Assembly: GCF_000633355.1 (NCBI RefSeq)
Contig: NZ_AYMQ01000006.1
Coordinates: 62,001 to 126,000, forward strand
Reading direction: 5' to 3'
DNA length: 64,000 bases
Source: Serratia sp. H1w
GTDB lineage: Bacteria; Pseudomonadota; Gammaproteobacteria; Enterobacterales; Enterobacteriaceae
The notes beneath the pieces were generated by a model, which worked only from the letters and a program-made list of their open reading frames with translations, did no database searches and was not told where the DNA came from. The position numbers and the translations under genes are program-made. Positions 37,523 through 50,128 of the stretch are shown piece after piece (the first letter of the stretch is position 1; the number at the start of each line of letters is the position of its first letter).

Positions 37523-38818
37523 ATGAAATCTATTATTAAGCAGCATAAAAGCGGCAAGCCTATTGGTATCTGTTCAGTTTGTTCGGCGCATCCGTTAGTG
37601 ATTGAGGCCACGTTGCGTTTTGATCTGGCCAGCCAGCGTAAGGTATTGATTGAGGCCACCTCCAATCAGGTAAACCAGTTTGGTGGCTACACCGGGATGA
37701 AACCGGCGGATTTTCGCGAGTTTGTTTATGCCATTGCCGCCAAGGTTGGCTTCCCGCAGTCACGGCTCATATTAGGGGGAGACCACCTTGGGCCGAACTG
37801 CTGGCAGGATGAACCGGCAGAGCTGGCGATGGAGAAAGCCGAACGCCTGATTGCCGACTACGTTCAGGCCGGGTTCAGTAAAATTCATCTGGATGCGTCC
37901 ATGTCCTGTGCGGACGATCCGGTTCCGTTGCCGCCAACGGTCGTGGCCGAGCGTGCGGCGCGGCTGTGTGCTGTGGCAGAGGCAGCAGCTACCCCAGAGC
38001 AACGGCAGGCATTGAGCTATGTGATAGGGACGGAGGTGCCTGTACCAGGCGGGGAAAGCCACGCTATCGCCCAGGTACATGTCACGCGGCCACAGGACGC
38101 TGCCGAAACTATCGAGACCCATCGGCAAGCATTTGCCCGGCTTGGGTTGGAACAGGCGATGGAGCGAGTGGTTGGGTTGGTGGTGCAGCCAGGGGTAGAA
38201 TTCGACCATTCTACGGTGATCCATTATCAACCGGAGCAGGCACGCAAGCTTTCCGAAATGATTGAGTCGACGCCGTTGGTGTTTGAGGCTCACTCGACGG
38301 ATTATCAAACCCCGAAAGCGTTCCGCCAACTGGTGCGCGATCACTTTGCGATCCTGAAAGTCGGCCCGGCGCTGACCTTCGCCTTGCGTGAGGCGATCTT
38401 CAGCCTGGCGTTGATCGAGAAGGAACTGATCGCCGCAGAGCACCAGAGTCATGTACTGGCGGTAATCGATAGCGTGATGCAGGACGAGCCCAAGTATTGG
38501 AAGAAGTATTACGATCCGCGTCATTCGAAGGCGATGATCGATATGCACTACAGCCTGTCCGATCGGATCCGCTATTACTGGCCTGAACCACGCATCAGCG
38601 CGGCGATCGACAAGCTGGTGGCAAACCTGAGTGGGGCCGTTATTCCCCTTGGCATGCTCAGCCAATATTTCCCACAGCAATTCCCACGCCTGATGGCTGG
38701 AGAGTGGGGGGCCGATCCGCACAGCCTGATTATCGACAAGATCCAGGAAGTGCTGCGCGCGTATGCCTATGGATGTGATACCCCTCACTCCAACTTAGGC
38801 ACAAAAGTCACTGCGTAG
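37523..38818 (+). CDS. Tagatose-bisphosphate aldolase accessory subunit (GatZ/KbaZ type)
   Basis: A 431-residue TIM-barrel-like protein that stabilises and activates the class II aldolase GatY/KbaY. Typical are [15 protein letters not shown]-like [15 protein letters not shown] near the start, [16 protein letters not shown] (about 45-60), [12 protein letters not shown] (about 88-99) and [20 protein letters not shown] 37523 is chosen because GAAAAGG is 8 nt upstream. Earlier in-frame starts are too close to it. Last gene of the operon, with its aldolase partner the first gene. Confidence 0.92.
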   Translation: MKSIIKQHKSGKPIGICSVCSAHPLVIEATLRFDLASQRKVLIEATSNQVNQFGGYTGMKPADFREFVYAIAAKVGFPQSRLILGGDHLGPNCWQDEPAELAMEKAERLIADYVQAGFSKIHLDASMSCADDPVPLPPTVVAERAARLCAVAEAAATPEQRQALSYVIGTEVPVPGGESHAIAQVHVTRPQDAAETIETHRQAFARLGLEQAMERVVGLVVQPGVEFDHSTVIHYQPEQARKLSEMIESTPLVFEAHSTDYQTPKAFRQLVRDHFAILKVGPALTFALREAIFSLALIEKELIAAEHQSHVLAVIDSVMQDEPKYWKKYYDPRHSKAMIDMHYSLSDRIRYYWPEPRISAAIDKLVANLSGAVIPLGMLSQYFPQQFPRLMAGEWGADPHSLIIDKIQEVLRAYAYGCDTPHSNLGTKVTA

Positions 38819-38865
38819 GGGCGCTGCATGCTGCGCCCGTGTGCGGGAGTCAATTATGGCGCGAT

Positions 38866-38904
38866 CGGTCCCCTCGCCCTTTGGGAGAGGGTTAGGGTGA
38901 GGGG
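38866..38904 (+). repeat. Palindromic intergenic repeat R4 (short copy)
   Basis: CGGTCCCCTCGCCCTTTGGG then AGAGGGTTAGGGTGAGGGG, the same unit as R3, 47 nt past the gatZ-like stop. A GC hairpin without a U-tract (about 38818-38836) lies between. Confidence 0.85.
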
Positions 38905-38930
38905 AAATTCCCTCTCCACTCTGTAAATAA

Positions 38931-38964
38931 AAAAACACCGCAGAAGCATTCATGCGGTGTTTTT
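38931..38964. terminator. Bidirectional terminator after accC
   Basis: AAAAACACCGCA / TGCGGTGTTTTT, a 12-bp perfect stem with a 10-nt loop between the sugar operon and convergent accC. Confidence 0.92.
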
Positions 38965-38991
38965 TATTAACCCTTCATCGTGAACCGATAA

Positions 38992-40341
38992 TCAGGTTTC
39001 TTGCAGACCCAGCTTCTTCTCCAGATAGTGGATATTGGTGCCACCATGCTGGAAGTTTTCGTCGGTCATGATCTTCTGCTGCAGTTCAACGTTGGTTTTG
39101 ATGCCATCGATGATCAGCTCAGCCAGGGCGTTCTTCATGCGGGCAATCGCCACGTCACGGTTTTCACCGTAGGTGATCAGTTTGCCGATCATGGAATCGT
39201 AGTACGGTGGCACGGTATAGCCAGCGTAGATATGCGATTCCCAACGCACGCCGAAACCACCAGGGGCGTGGAAGCGGGTGATCTTGCCTGGGCTTGGCAG
39301 GAAGGTGTTCGGGTCTTCGGCGTTGATACGGCATTCTACCGCATGGCCTTGTACCTTCACTTCGTCCTGTTTGATCGACAGCGGCTGACCGGCAGCGATA
39401 CGCAGCTGCTCTTTGATCAGATCTACGCCGGTGATCATTTCGGTAACCGGGTGTTCTACCTGGATACGGGTGTTCATTTCAATGAAATAGAACTCGCCGT
39501 TCTCATACAGGAACTCAAAGGTACCCGCACCGCGGTAGCCGATTTCCACACAGGCTTTTGAACAGCGTTCGCCGATGTAGCGGCGCAGCTCTGGGGTGAT
39601 CCCCGGTGCTGGTGCCTCTTCGACTACTTTCTGGTGGCGGCGCTGCATGGAGCAGTCACGTTCAGCCAGATAGATCGCGTTGCCCTGGCCGTCTGCCAAC
39701 ACCTGAATTTCGATGTGGCGTGGGTTTTCCAGGTACTTCTCCATGTACACCATGTCATTGTTGAAAGCCGCTTTGGCTTCCGCTTTGGTCATGGAGATGG
39801 ACTGTTCGAGATCTTTGTCGCCGCGCACAACACGCATGCCGCGACCGCCGCCGCCGCCGGAAGCCTTGATGATCACCGGATAACCGATGCGCTTGGCGAA
39901 GGCACGGTTTTTGTCCATGTCATCGGTCAGCGGGCCGTCGGAACCAGGTACGCAAGGTACGCCAGCTTTTTTCATCGCGCTGATGGCTGAAACCTTGTCA
40001 CCCATCAGGCGAATGGTTTCGGCACGTGGGCCGATGAAGATAAAGCCTGAGCGCTCTACCTGCTCGGCGAAATCGGCGTTTTCAGACAGGAAGCCATACC
40101 CCGGGTGGATCGCCACGGCGCCGGTGATTTCGGCGGCGGAGATAATGGCCGGGATGTTCAGATAGCTTTTAACCGAAGGTGCAGGACCGATACAGACGGT
40201 CTCGTCCGCCAGCAGAACGTGTTTCAGATCGCGGTCGGCGCTTGAGTGAACGGCAACGGTTTTGATGCCCAGTTCTTTACAAGCGCGTAGGATACGCAGC
40301 GCGATCTCGCCACGGTTGGCGATAACAATTTTATCAAGCAT
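38992..40341 (-). CDS. accC: Acetyl-CoA carboxylase biotin carboxylase subunit
   Basis: ATP-dependent carboxylation of biotin on AccB, the first half-reaction of acetyl-CoA carboxylase in fatty acid synthesis. 449 residues, as in E. coli. The biotin-carboxylase fold begins [20 protein letters not shown]. The glycine-rich ATP loop [14 protein letters not shown] is at about 159-172, and [16 protein letters not shown] is at about 285-300. It follows accB by 11 nt. The operon order aroQ-accB-accC is that of enterobacteria. Confidence 0.99.
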   Translation of the reverse strand: MLDKIVIANRGEIALRILRACKELGIKTVAVHSSADRDLKHVLLADETVCIGPAPSVKSYLNIPAIISAAEITGAVAIHPGYGFLSENADFAEQVERSGFIFIGPRAETIRLMGDKVSAISAMKKAGVPCVPGSDGPLTDDMDKNRAFAKRIGYPVIIKASGGGGGRGMRVVRGDKDLEQSISMTKAEAKAAFNNDMVYMEKYLENPRHIEIQVLADGQGNAIYLAERDCSMQRRHQKVVEEAPAPGITPELRRYIGERCSKACVEIGYRGAGTFEFLYENGEFYFIEMNTRIQVEHPVTEMITGVDLIKEQLRIAAGQPLSIKQDEVKVQGHAVECRINAEDPNTFLPSPGKITRFHAPGGFGVRWESHIYAGYTVPPYYDSMIGKLITYGENRDVAIARMKNALAELIIDGIKTNVELQQKIMTDENFQHGGTNIHYLEKKLGLQET

Positions 40342-40352
40342 GGTGCGCCTCG

Positions 40353-40814
40353 TTATTCGATGACGACCAATGGCTCGTCAAATTCAACCGGTTGGCCGTT
40401 TTCTACCAGAATTGCTTTAACCACACCGGATTTGTCCGCTTCGATCTGGTTCATCATTTTCATTGCTTCAACGATGCACAGAGTATCACCTGCGTTCACT
40501 TTCTGGCCCACTTCCACGAAGGATTTCGCGTCTGGGCTAGGCGTGCGGTAGAAGGTGCCTACCATTGGTGAACGAACGATATGGCCACTCATGGCCGCTG
40601 GTGCTGCTGGAGTTTCTGCGGCAGCAGGGGCAACGGCGGCGGCCAGAGCAGGTTGCTGCTGGGCTGGCATTGCGTACTGTTGCATCATTGGGTAAGCCTG
40701 CACCGGTGCGGCACGGCTGATGCGAACCGACTCTTCGCCTTCAGAGATTTCCAGTTCAGAAATGCCTGATTCTTCAACCAGTTCGATCAGTTTCTTGATT
40801 TTACGAATATCCAT
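40353..40814 (-). CDS. accB: Acetyl-CoA carboxylase biotin carboxyl carrier protein
   Basis: A 153-residue BCCP. The N-terminal region [23 protein letters not shown] is implicated in autoregulation in E. coli. An Ala/Pro-rich linker follows (about 45-75), then the biotinyl domain with EAMKMMN, where Lys119 is biotinylated, and the protruding-thumb region. Start 40814 matches the family, and an upstream in-frame extension lacks homology. Co-transcribed with accC. Confidence 0.98.
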   Translation of the reverse strand: MDIRKIKKLIELVEESGISELEISEGEESVRISRAAPVQAYPMMQQYAMPAQQQPALAAAVAPAAAETPAAPAAMSGHIVRSPMVGTFYRTPSPDAKSFVEVGQKVNAGDTLCIVEAMKMMNQIEADKSGVVKAILVENGQPVEFDEPLVVIE

Positions 40815-40846
40815 GAGTGTGATTCCGTACTCTTTTTGTGTAGCAA

Positions 40847-41299
40847 TTAGTGGGTTTTTGACAAACGGCGAACCGCTGCCTGTAAAGCAAATGTGTAGCC
40901 ATCCGGGCCGAGGCCACAAATCACGCCTACCGCGATATCAGCCAGGTAGGAGTGATGGCGGAAAGGCTCACGAGCATACACGTTGGACAGGTGGATCTCG
41001 ATAAACGGGATCTGCACTGCCAACAGTGCATCGCGCAGCGCCACGCTGGTGTGCGTGAACGCGGCAGCGTTAATCAGGATAAAATCCGTATTGCCGCGTG
41101 CCTGATGAATGCGATCGATGAGCGCATGCTCGGCGTTGGACTGCAAATGGCTCAGGGTGACATCTAGCGCGAGCGCCTGGTTTTCCAATCCGTTAACAAT
41201 CTCTGCCAGCGTGGCGCTGCCGTACTTTTCCGGCTCGCGCGTCCCCAGCAGATTCAGATTGGAGCCGTTCAGAAGCAAAATGTGAAACTTATCCGCCAT
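40847..41299 (-). CDS. aroQ: 3-dehydroquinate dehydratase, type II
   Basis: Shikimate-pathway dehydratase, dodecameric type II fold, 150 residues. The motifs are [21 protein letters not shown] with catalytic Tyr and Arg (about 7-27), [17 protein letters not shown] (about 76-92) and [17 protein letters not shown] (about 100-116). Located 32 nt upstream of accB, the standard neighbour. The 41300-41534 stretch upstream probably holds the operon promoter and shows no gene. Confidence 0.98.
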   Translation of the reverse strand: MADKFHILLLNGSNLNLLGTREPEKYGSATLAEIVNGLENQALALDVTLSHLQSNAEHALIDRIHQARGNTDFILINAAAFTHTSVALRDALLAVQIPFIEIHLSNVYAREPFRHHSYLADIAVGVICGLGPDGYTFALQAAVRRLSKTH

Positions 41300-41534
41300 T
41301 GTGCTGGTATCTCCGGCAATAAAACCATCATCGTAGAAAATAACCCGATGTCACCGATTTGTCACCTGTTACGCGCAGATTTTACCGCAGCAACAGGGTC
41401 AAGGTCGGGCATTATAACGATATCGTAGCAATTCGCAGCTAAATACTGGTCTTATCAGCGAAGATATTCAACCCTAAATCGGCAAACCGCTAGTGCCGCT
41501 ATTGGATTATGAGGGGTAGAACACAGAAAAGTTC

Positions 41535-41556
41535 CGCGCCACCGTGGCGGTTTTTT
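41535..41556. terminator. Hairpin after msrQ
   Basis: A short CGCCA-CCG-TGGCG stem, flanked on the plus strand by TTTTTT and on the minus strand by AACTTTT, just past the msrQ stop codon. Confidence 0.5.
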
Positions 41557-41560
41557 ACCG

Positions 41561-42184
41561 TCAATCTTGCCGGTTTTGCCGCGGTTTACGCCACCACGAG
41601 CGGAATTTCTTGTAACGCAGCGCTAACAACAGCAACGCCAGCGATGCGTAAATAAAAGGCTGCGGCGAATAGGTTTTAACCGACCACAGATAGTGGATTG
41701 GCGCCAGGATCGCCACCAGATAGACGAAGTTATGCAGCTTCTGCCAGTTGGCCCCCAATTTGCGCTGCGCCCATAGCGTTGAGGTGGCCGCCAAGGCCAG
41801 CAGGATCAGCCAACTGAGGATCCCCAGGGTCAGATAGGGGCGGGTGACCAACTCACGCCCCAGCAGGCCAATGTTGTTCAGCCCCAGTTCCAGCGTCGAG
41901 TAGCTTACCAGATGCAGGGTTCCCCAGGCAAAACACCACAAACCCAGCAGGCGGCGGCAACGGATCAGCAGCGGCTGGCGGGTGTAGCGGGCCAACGGGG
42001 TGACGAGCAGGGTGGCCAACAACAATTTTAGCGTCATCCTGCCGGTAAAATGCTGGATATCCTTGGCCGGATCGGCGCTGAACCAGCCCTGATCGACCGC
42101 CAACACCAACCACAAAAAGGGCAGGAATGCCGCCAGGTAGATGGCGACTTTTAGCCAGGTGATCTGCTTGGGGGTTAAACGCAC
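41561..42184 (-). CDS. msrQ: Methionine-sulfoxide reductase heme-binding subunit MsrQ
   Basis: A 207-residue inner-membrane cytochrome of the ferric-reductase-like family with six helices. It passes electrons to periplasmic MsrP. Conserved His-containing helices include [24 protein letters not shown] and [22 protein letters not shown]. It starts directly after the msrP stop codon with no gap, so the pair is translationally coupled. Formerly YedZ. Confidence 0.95.
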   Translation of the reverse strand: MRLTPKQITWLKVAIYLAAFLPFLWLVLAVDQGWFSADPAKDIQHFTGRMTLKLLLATLLVTPLARYTRQPLLIRCRRLLGLWCFAWGTLHLVSYSTLELGLNNIGLLGRELVTRPYLTLGILSWLILLALAATSTLWAQRKLGANWQKLHNFVYLVAILAPIHYLWSVKTYSPQPFIYASLALLLLALRYKKFRSWWRKPRQNRQD

Positions 42185-43186
42185 TCAGAAGTTCTCCCGT
42201 AAATCTAGGCCGTGATACAGCGAAGCCACCTGCTCGGCATAACCGTTGAACAATAGTGTCGGCTGGCGTTGTACATCCAGAATGCCGCCGGAACCGATAA
42301 AGCGTTCGCTGGCCTGCGACCAGCGCGGATGATCGACATGGGGGTTCACGTTGGCATAAAAGCCATATTCGTTGGGAGCGGACAGATTCCAGGTGGTGGG
42401 TGGTTGTTCACGGGTCAGGGTAATTTGCACGATGGATTTGATACCCTTGAACCCGTACTTCCACGGGGTGATCAGGCGGATCGGAGCACCGTTTTGCGGA
42501 GGCAGCATTTTGCCATACACGCCAACGGTCAACAGGGCCAGCGGATGCATGGCCTCATCCAGACGCAGGCCCTCGACGTAGGGATATTTCAGGCCACCGC
42601 CGATAAAACGGTCTTTCTGGCCGGGCATTTGCTCGGGATCGTACAGCGTTTGAAAAGCCACGTAGCGCGCGTTGCTGTTGGGTTCGGCCAGTTTCAGCAA
42701 CTTGCCCAGCTCAAAGCCGATCCACGGCACCACCATCGACCAGGCTTCGACACAGCGCATGCGATAAATGCGTTGCTCCAGCGGGAATCGTTTGAGCAAA
42801 TCGTCGATATCCAGCGTGATGGGCTTGCCGACTTCGCCGTCGATTTTCACCTGCCAACCTGCGGTTTTCAGATCGCCCGCATTGGCTGCCGGATCGGCTT
42901 TATCCAGGCCAAATTCGTAGAAATTATTGTACCCCATGACTTTTTCTTCGGGCGTCAGCGCCAGCTTGGCTTGCCAGATTTCGGGCTTGCTGAAATCCAG
43001 CGGTTTGCCTGCCGGGGCAGGGGGCCGATCGTTACCTTTGAACCAGGACAGTAAATCGGCCTGCGCCTGAATGGGCAAAGCCAGCGAGGCGGCGGTGATC
43101 CCGAGCGCCTGGAGTACCTTGCGCCGCTGATAGAACACGCTTTCCGGCGTGACATCGGCCTCGGTCAGTTTTCGCTGCTGTTTCAT
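42185..43186 (-). CDS. msrP: Methionine-sulfoxide reductase catalytic subunit MsrP
   Basis: Periplasmic molybdenum enzyme repairing oxidised methionines in envelope proteins, 333 residues. A Tat signal has the twin-arginine motif [10 protein letters not shown] (about residues 22-31) and cleavage after QAQA. The sulfite-oxidase-fold domain has [18 protein letters not shown], where the Cys (about 145) ligates molybdenum. Formerly YedY. Operon with msrQ. The gap to acuI carries the acuI terminator. Confidence 0.97.
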   Translation of the reverse strand: MKQQRKLTEADVTPESVFYQRRKVLQALGITAASLALPIQAQADLLSWFKGNDRPPAPAGKPLDFSKPEIWQAKLALTPEEKVMGYNNFYEFGLDKADPAANAGDLKTAGWQVKIDGEVGKPITLDIDDLLKRFPLEQRIYRMRCVEAWSMVVPWIGFELGKLLKLAEPNSNARYVAFQTLYDPEQMPGQKDRFIGGGLKYPYVEGLRLDEAMHPLALLTVGVYGKMLPPQNGAPIRLITPWKYGFKGIKSIVQITLTREQPPTTWNLSAPNEYGFYANVNPHVDHPRWSQASERFIGSGGILDVQRQPTLLFNGYAEQVASLYHGLDLRENF

Positions 43187-43285
43187 GGTTTGTTCTCCGC
43201 AAGTGATGTTCTAAGCATGGCGTGAAAGCCAACTTTCTGCGAGAGGATGGATGTAAAGAGAGGTAAACAAGAGGGAATTTGTTGT

Positions 43286-43304
43286 GGGGCGCAACCCGCG
43301 CCCC
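43286..43304 (-). terminator. Hairpin after acuI
   Basis: GGGGCGC-AACCC-GCGCCCC, a 7-bp GC stem 15 nt past the acuI stop codon. No clear U-tract. Confidence 0.55.
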
Positions 43305-43318
43305 CTTACAGCTGATGA

Positions 43319-44296
43319 TTAACGGACTTTCACCAGGGTACGGCCAGTGATTTGATTGTTCATCAGCGCGCTGGCTGCGGCAGGCACGTCTTCCAACTGA
43401 ATTTCCCGCGTGGCTTGCTCGTAGAAGCTTTCAGGCAGGATCCCGACCAGACGTTCCCAGGCGGTTTGGCGACGGTGCAGTGGCGTCTGCACTGAATCAA
43501 CGCCTTGCAGACGCACGTTACGCAAAATGAACGGCATGACGGTAGTCGGCAACTGGTAGCCTCCCGCCAGACCGCAGGCGGCAACGGTGCCGTTGTAATT
43601 CATCTGTGCCAGCACGCGAGCCAGCAACTTGTCGCCGACGGTGTCGATGGCCCCGGCCCACAGCTGTTTCTCCAGCGGGCGCGGGGTTTCAATGTAATCG
43701 CTGCGGGGCAGGACGGTTTTGGCTCCGAGGGATTTCAGATAGTCGGTATTGCTGTCGCGCCCGCTGATGGCGGTGACGCTATAGCCTAGCGCGGACAATA
43801 GGGCGACCGCCGTGCTGCCCACGCCACCGCTGGCTCCGGTGACCAGCACGTCGCCGTCTTCCGGTTTCACACCACCTTCTTCCAGCGCCATCACACACAG
43901 CATGGCGGTAAAACCGGCGGTGCCGAGGATCATCGCTTTGCGTTCACACAGCCCTGTTGGCAGCGGCACCAGCCATTCGCCGCTGACGCGGGCCTGTTCG
44001 CCCAATCCGCCCCAGTGATTTTCACCCACGCCCCAGCCGGTGAGCACCACGCTCTGGCCTGGTTTAAAACGCGGATCTTTACTGCTGTGGACCTGGCCGG
44101 CAAAATCGATGCCAGGAACCATTGGGAAGTGACGGATGATTTTCCCCGTGCCGGTGATCGCCAGGGCATCCTTATAGTTAAGGCTGGACCAGTTGACGTC
44201 GACCGTCACGTCCCCTTCTGGCAGCCGGTCGCTATCGATATCCTTGACTTGTGCCAGGGTTTGATCGCCAACTTGTTCCAACAATAATACACGCAT
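43319..44296 (-). CDS. acuI: Acrylyl-CoA reductase AcuI (YhdH)
   Basis: NADPH-dependent medium-chain reductase that reduces acryloyl-CoA to propionyl-CoA, protecting against acrylate. 325 residues. The N-terminal GroES-like domain reads NWSSLNYKDALAITGTGKIIRHFPMVPGIDFAG (about 35-67). The Rossmann motif is TGASGGVGSTAVALLSALGY (about 153-172). It lacks the zinc ligands, as in YhdH. Divergent from csrD in the same order as E. coli yhdH-csrD. Confidence 0.95.
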   Translation of the reverse strand: MRVLLLEQVGDQTLAQVKDIDSDRLPEGDVTVDVNWSSLNYKDALAITGTGKIIRHFPMVPGIDFAGQVHSSKDPRFKPGQSVVLTGWGVGENHWGGLGEQARVSGEWLVPLPTGLCERKAMILGTAGFTAMLCVMALEEGGVKPEDGDVLVTGASGGVGSTAVALLSALGYSVTAISGRDSNTDYLKSLGAKTVLPRSDYIETPRPLEKQLWAGAIDTVGDKLLARVLAQMNYNGTVAACGLAGGYQLPTTVMPFILRNVRLQGVDSVQTPLHRRQTAWERLVGILPESFYEQATREIQLEDVPAAASALMNNQITGRTLVKVR

Positions 44297-44591
44297 GTCA
44301 TTGTTCCCCTGTTTTTCATATATTATATGAATGTGTAGTCCGGTATTGTCTGACTATATGCATAATAAAAAAGCCTGTCCTGATAAAGGACAAAAAAATA
44401 GTGCTTAATGGTTTTCTTCGTCGGCTAGGCTTGATAGCTTGGTAAAGCTAACCTGATGCTTGGCAAAGAAATTGGAATTGTTTCATCATTTTTAAAATCA
44501 GGGTATTGCGTTGTATTCAATCGAGCAGGAACGGGGCCTTTGCACATCAAAAGGTGACTCTTCATTTTATCATCGCGCAGAAGGCACAGGG

Positions 44592-46523
44592 ATGAGATTT
44601 ACCACCAAACTCTCTGCTCTAATCACCCTGCTCGTCGCATTGGCTATGTTCTTGATGCTGATGGGGTGTTCATACAGTTTCTTTTACGTGACTCAGGAGC
44701 GCCTGGAGCGCCGTTTTGAAGCGCTGGCTACCTCAATCGATCAGGCCATGTTGCTTGAACCGCTACAAGCACAGGAAAACTGGCTACCCTTGGTGATGCG
44801 GCCGCTAGGCATCGTCGCCATTCACGTAGACACCGAAACCAGCAACCTTTTCTCCTACAGCCTACCGACCCTCAAAGCCCCCTGGGCATCGCTGACCGGC
44901 TACCGACAGACCTCGCTGACCATGATGCATCACCCTGGTACCCGGGTTAGTGTTACCTATCTCGATCCCTTCGCCAGTGACGTGCGCTCATTGCAGTCCA
45001 CGGCGGCGGTAACGGTGTCGATCGTCATCATGGTCGTGATCCTGCTGTTCAGCTTACGCTGGCTACGCGAACAGGCGATAGGTGAAGATCGCCTGGAGCG
45101 CCGGGCACGGCGCATTCTTAACGGTGAGCGCGAACAGGTGCTGAAGGGCGATGTCCGTGAATGGCCCGCCAGCGTCAGCGGGGCGCTAGACCGCCTGCTG
45201 GCCGATCTGGCTGAAGCTCGGGAGGAGCGCAGCAGGGTTGATACCTTGATCCGGGCCTTTGCCGCCCAGGATGCGAAAACCGGCCTCAATAACCGTCTGT
45301 TCTTTGATAACCAGCTCACCACTCAGCTGGAGGATGAAGGGTCGCATGGCATCGTCATGATGGTGCGCCTGCCGGATTTCGATACCCTGCGTGACGTGCA
45401 TGGTAACGCTGCGGTGCAGGATCTGATGTATTCGTTGGTCAACCTGCTGTCCACCTTTGTCATGCGCTACCCTGCCGCCTTGCTGGCCCGCTATTTCCAC
45501 AGTGATTTTACCGTTCTGCTGCCTCACCGCACGCTGAAAGAGGCGGATGGCATTGCGGCACAACTGGTCAACGCGATCGATTCCTTGCCCTCAACGGCAC
45601 TGATCGACCGCGAGGCGTTCTTGCACATCGGTATTGTTGCCTATCGCAGCGGCCAGACGACGGAAGAGATCATCGATTACGCCGAACAGGCGACCCGCCA
45701 TGCCGTGCTGCAAGGTGAAAACGGCTGGTATGTCTATGATAGCGATGTGCCAGAGAAAGGGCGTGGTAGTGTCAAATGGCGCACGCTGCTCGAACAGGTG
45801 CTGGCTCGTGGCGGCCCGCGTTTGTATCAAAAACCGGCGGTGACGGTGGACGGCGATGTGCATCACCGTGAAATCATGAGCCGGATTTATGACGGTGCGC
45901 AGGAACTGTTGCCTGCCGAGTATATGCCGTTGATCAATCAGCTTGGCTTAGCGGAAAGCTATGACCGTCAGCAGATGAATCGGATTATTCCTTTATTGGC
46001 GCTGTGGCCGGAAGAGACGCTGGCGTTTCCGCTCTGTGTTGATTCATTATTGCAGCGCAGTTTCCAACGTTGGCTGCGCGATACCCTGCTACAGTGTGAA
46101 AAAAGTCACCGTCGGCGAATTCTGATTGAACTTGCAGAGGCAGATGTGTGTCAACATATCGACCGTTTGCGTCCGGTGCTGCGCTTGCTGACCGGAGTAG
46201 GCTGTCGTCTGGCGGTTTCTCAGGCCGGATTGACGGTGGTGAGTACCTCGTATATCAAGTCGTTACCGGTGGAGATCGTCAAGCTTCACCCAGGGTTGGT
46301 AAGGAGTATTGACCGGCGGGATGAGAATCAGCTGTTCGTTCAGAGCTTGACCGGTGCCTGCGAAGGCACTCATGCGAAGGTTTTTGCCGCCAGCGTGCGT
46401 ACGCGCAACGAATGGCAGACGCTGAAAGAACGCGGGATCCTTGGTGGGCAGGGTGAATTTTTTGCCTCGCCAGAGCCGATCGACATGGGTCGCAAAAAAT
46501 ATTCGCGTCGATATCGTGTTTAA
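44592..46523 (+). CDS. csrD: RNase E specificity factor CsrD
   Basis: A 643-residue inner-membrane protein that directs RNase E to the small RNAs CsrB and CsrC. Two N-terminal helices (about 8-30 and 135-155) flank a periplasmic region. A HAMP-like segment is followed by degenerate GGDEF and EAL domains. The GGDEF site reads HSDFT, so no cyclic-di-GMP synthesis is expected. Ends KKYSRRYRV like E. coli CsrD. ATG 44592 (MRFTTKLSALITLLV) is set by homology with AGGG upstream. The 44297-44591 gap shows no gene. Confidence 0.95.
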   Translation: MRFTTKLSALITLLVALAMFLMLMGCSYSFFYVTQERLERRFEALATSIDQAMLLEPLQAQENWLPLVMRPLGIVAIHVDTETSNLFSYSLPTLKAPWASLTGYRQTSLTMMHHPGTRVSVTYLDPFASDVRSLQSTAAVTVSIVIMVVILLFSLRWLREQAIGEDRLERRARRILNGEREQVLKGDVREWPASVSGALDRLLADLAEAREERSRVDTLIRAFAAQDAKTGLNNRLFFDNQLTTQLEDEGSHGIVMMVRLPDFDTLRDVHGNAAVQDLMYSLVNLLSTFVMRYPAALLARYFHSDFTVLLPHRTLKEADGIAAQLVNAIDSLPSTALIDREAFLHIGIVAYRSGQTTEEIIDYAEQATRHAVLQGENGWYVYDSDVPEKGRGSVKWRTLLEQVLARGGPRLYQKPAVTVDGDVHHREIMSRIYDGAQELLPAEYMPLINQLGLAESYDRQQMNRIIPLLALWPEETLAFPLCVDSLLQRSFQRWLRDTLLQCEKSHRRRILIELAEADVCQHIDRLRPVLRLLTGVGCRLAVSQAGLTVVSTSYIKSLPVEIVKLHPGLVRSIDRRDENQLFVQSLTGACEGTHAKVFAASVRTRNEWQTLKERGILGGQGEFFASPEPIDMGRKKYSRRYRV

Positions 46524-47888
<1,365 letters not shown>

Positions 47889-47984
47889 TGAGCAGCCCCA
47901 GAACGGTGGGATCGTAGCGGATGACGGCATGAGCCTGGCATCTGGTGCGTTCCCCTTTCTGTTGTCGAGGAACGTGCATAATTT

Positions 47985-48974
47985 ATGAAGCCGATTTTTA
48001 GCAGGGGGCCTTCCCTGCAACTACGACTTTTCCTGGCAGTGATCGTGGCCATTGTGCTGATCGTTGCCGACAGCCGGCTCGGTACGTTCGTTAAAATACG
48101 AAACTACATGGATACCGCCGTCAGCCCTTTTTACTTTCTGGCTAATGGGCCGCGTAAAGTTTTAGACAGCGTTTCGGAAACGCTGGCTACCCGCCAACAG
48201 TTGGAGCTGGAAAACCGAGCTCTGCGGCAGGAACTGTTACTCAAAAACAGCGATATTCTTCTTCTTGGCCAATTCAAACAGGAAAATGCCCGTTTGCGTG
48301 AGCTGCTCGGCTCGCCGTTGCGCCAGGACGAACACAAGATGGTCACTCAGGTGATCTCGACCGGTTCAGACCCTTATAGCGATCAGGTGGTGATTGATAA
48401 AGGGTCGGACAACGGCGTTTATGAAGGCCAGCCGGTGATCAGTGATAAAGGCGTGGTCGGGCAGGTGGTAGCGGTGGCTAAAATGACCAGCCGCGTGCTG
48501 CTGATCTGCGATGCTTCCCATGCGCTGCCGATCCAGGTACTGCGTAATGATATTCGGGTGATTGCCGCAGGCAGTGGCTGCACGGACGATCTGCAACTGG
48601 AACATCTGCCGGGTAATACCGATATCCGCGTCGGGGATGTGCTGGTCACCTCGGGTTTGGGTGGTCGCTTCCCGGAAGGCTATCCGGTCGGTGTGGTGTC
48701 CTCGGTCAAAGTGGATAACCAACGCGCCTATACCGTGATCCAGGCCCGCCCAACGGCTGGCTTGCAACGCCTGCGTTACCTGCTGTTACTGTGGGGCGCC
48801 GATCGCAACGGCACCATGCCGCTGCCGCCGGAAGAAGTACATCGTGTCGCCAATGAACGCCTGATGCAGATGATGCCACAGGTATTGCCACCGGCAGATG
48901 CCATGGGCCCACCGGCTCCGTTGCCTGCACCGGCTACCGGCACCGTTCAGCCCGCTGCGGGGACAGCGCGATGA
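47985..48974 (+). CDS. mreC: Rod-shape-determining protein MreC
   Basis: A 329-residue bitopic inner-membrane protein of the elongasome. A single membrane helix (about residues 10-30) is followed by a periplasmic coiled coil (about 65-105) and beta domains ([26 protein letters not shown] region). The C-terminal tail after about 290 is Pro/Ala-rich and disordered. The nearest RBS-like GAGG is about 14 nt from the ATG, an unusually long spacing. Its stop overlaps mreD (ATGA). Confidence 0.97.
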   Translation: MKPIFSRGPSLQLRLFLAVIVAIVLIVADSRLGTFVKIRNYMDTAVSPFYFLANGPRKVLDSVSETLATRQQLELENRALRQELLLKNSDILLLGQFKQENARLRELLGSPLRQDEHKMVTQVISTGSDPYSDQVVIDKGSDNGVYEGQPVISDKGVVGQVVAVAKMTSRVLLICDASHALPIQVLRNDIRVIAAGSGCTDDLQLEHLPGNTDIRVGDVLVTSGLGGRFPEGYPVGVVSSVKVDNQRAYTVIQARPTAGLQRLRYLLLLWGADRNGTMPLPPEEVHRVANERLMQMMPQVLPPADAMGPPAPLPAPATGTVQPAAGTAR

Positions 48975-49459
48975 ACCGTTATCGCAGCAACGGGCGCTGG
49001 ATCATCTGGCTGTCATTCCTGGTGGCCTTGGTGCTGCAAATCATGCCGTGGCCGGAACAAATCTATATGTTCCGGCCATCCTGGCTGCTGCTGATCCTCA
49101 CTTACTGGGTAATGGCGTTGCCCCATCGGGTTAACGTCGGCACCGGGTTTATCCTGGGGCTGATCATGGATCTGATCCTGGGCTCCACGCTCGGTGTGCG
49201 TGCGCTGGCCATGGGCATCATCGCCTATCTCGTCGCGTTCAAATTCCAATTATTCCGCAATATGGCCCTGTGGCAGCAGGCGCTGATCGTCGTGCTGCTA
49301 TCATTGGCTATGGACGTGGTGGTGTTCTGGGCGGAGTTTTTAGTGATCAACGTCTCTTTCCGCCCCGAAGTGTTCTGGAGTAGTGTGATCAACGGTGTGC
49401 TTTGGCCGTGGTTATTCCTGCTGATGCGTAAGATCCGCCGCCAGTTTGCCGTACAATGA
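48971..49459 (+). CDS. mreD: Rod-shape-determining protein MreD
   Basis: A 162-residue inner-membrane protein with five or six helices, part of the MreBCD elongation complex. It starts [38 protein letters not shown], as in E. coli. The ATGA overlap with mreC indicates coupled translation. The maf gene follows by 10 nt. Confidence 0.97.
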   Translation: MNRYRSNGRWIIWLSFLVALVLQIMPWPEQIYMFRPSWLLLILTYWVMALPHRVNVGTGFILGLIMDLILGSTLGVRALAMGIIAYLVAFKFQLFRNMALWQQALIVVLLSLAMDVVVFWAEFLVINVSFRPEVFWSSVINGVLWPWLFLLMRKIRRQFAVQ

Positions 49460-49469
49460 GGTCATAACG

Positions 49470-50054
49470 ATGTTTTCGCTCTATCTTGCTTCCGGTTCTC
49501 CCCGTCGTCATGAACTGCTTACGCTGCTTGGCGTACCGTTTGAAGTCATTCTGACGCATACTGAAGAGCAGCGACAGGAAGGAGAAGCGGCGGAGAACTA
49601 TGTTCGTCGGCTGGCGCAGGATAAAGCCAGGGCGGGCGTGCTTTTGGCGCAACAAGACAGGCCTGTGCTGGGCGCAGATACTATCGTGGTGCTGAACGGT
49701 CAGGTGTTGGAAAAACCGCAGGATGAAGAGCATGCAGCGCAGATGCTGGCAGCCTTGTCCGGGAAACAGCATCAGGTGATGACCGCCGTGGCGATCGCCG
49801 ATAAACAGGGCGTGTTATGCCAGCTGGTTGTCACCGACGTGACGTTCCGCAATCTGTCAGCGCAGGATATCTGCGACTATATCGCCACGGGCGAACCGAT
49901 GGATAAAGCGGGCGCCTACGGAATTCAAGGCAAGGGTGGTTGTTTCGTCAGAACGATAACCGGAAGTTATCACGCGGTGATGGGGTTGCCGCTGGTCGAA
50001 ACACATGAGCTGCTCAGTCATTTTGTCGCATTACGAGAGGTTAGAACCGGTTGA
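49470..50054 (+). CDS. yhdE: Maf-family dTTP/UTP pyrophosphatase (YhdE)
   Basis: A 194-residue cytoplasmic nucleoside-triphosphate pyrophosphatase that clears dTTP/UTP and modified nucleotides. [13 protein letters not shown] (about 4-16) is the Maf substrate loop, [19 protein letters not shown] (about 68-86) contains the catalytic Asp, and [13 protein letters not shown] lies near 145. ATG 49470 is chosen with GAGG upstream. It sits between mreD and rng, as in E. coli. Confidence 0.95.
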   Translation: MFSLYLASGSPRRHELLTLLGVPFEVILTHTEEQRQEGEAAENYVRRLAQDKARAGVLLAQQDRPVLGADTIVVLNGQVLEKPQDEEHAAQMLAALSGKQHQVMTAVAIADKQGVLCQLVVTDVTFRNLSAQDICDYIATGEPMDKAGAYGIQGKGGCFVRTITGSYHAVMGLPLVETHELLSHFVALREVRTG

Positions 50055-50128
50055 GGTCACCACTAGATTTCCCGTGTCAGCACAGGAAAGATAAGGGGCA
50101 GGCGCTATACCGGCTCTGAGGAGAAAGT

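Noticed and set aside
44592-46523. Active diguanylate cyclase/phosphodiesterase
   Set aside because: The GGDEF site reads HSDFT and the protein aligns end to end with CsrD, which does not make or degrade cyclic-di-GMP.
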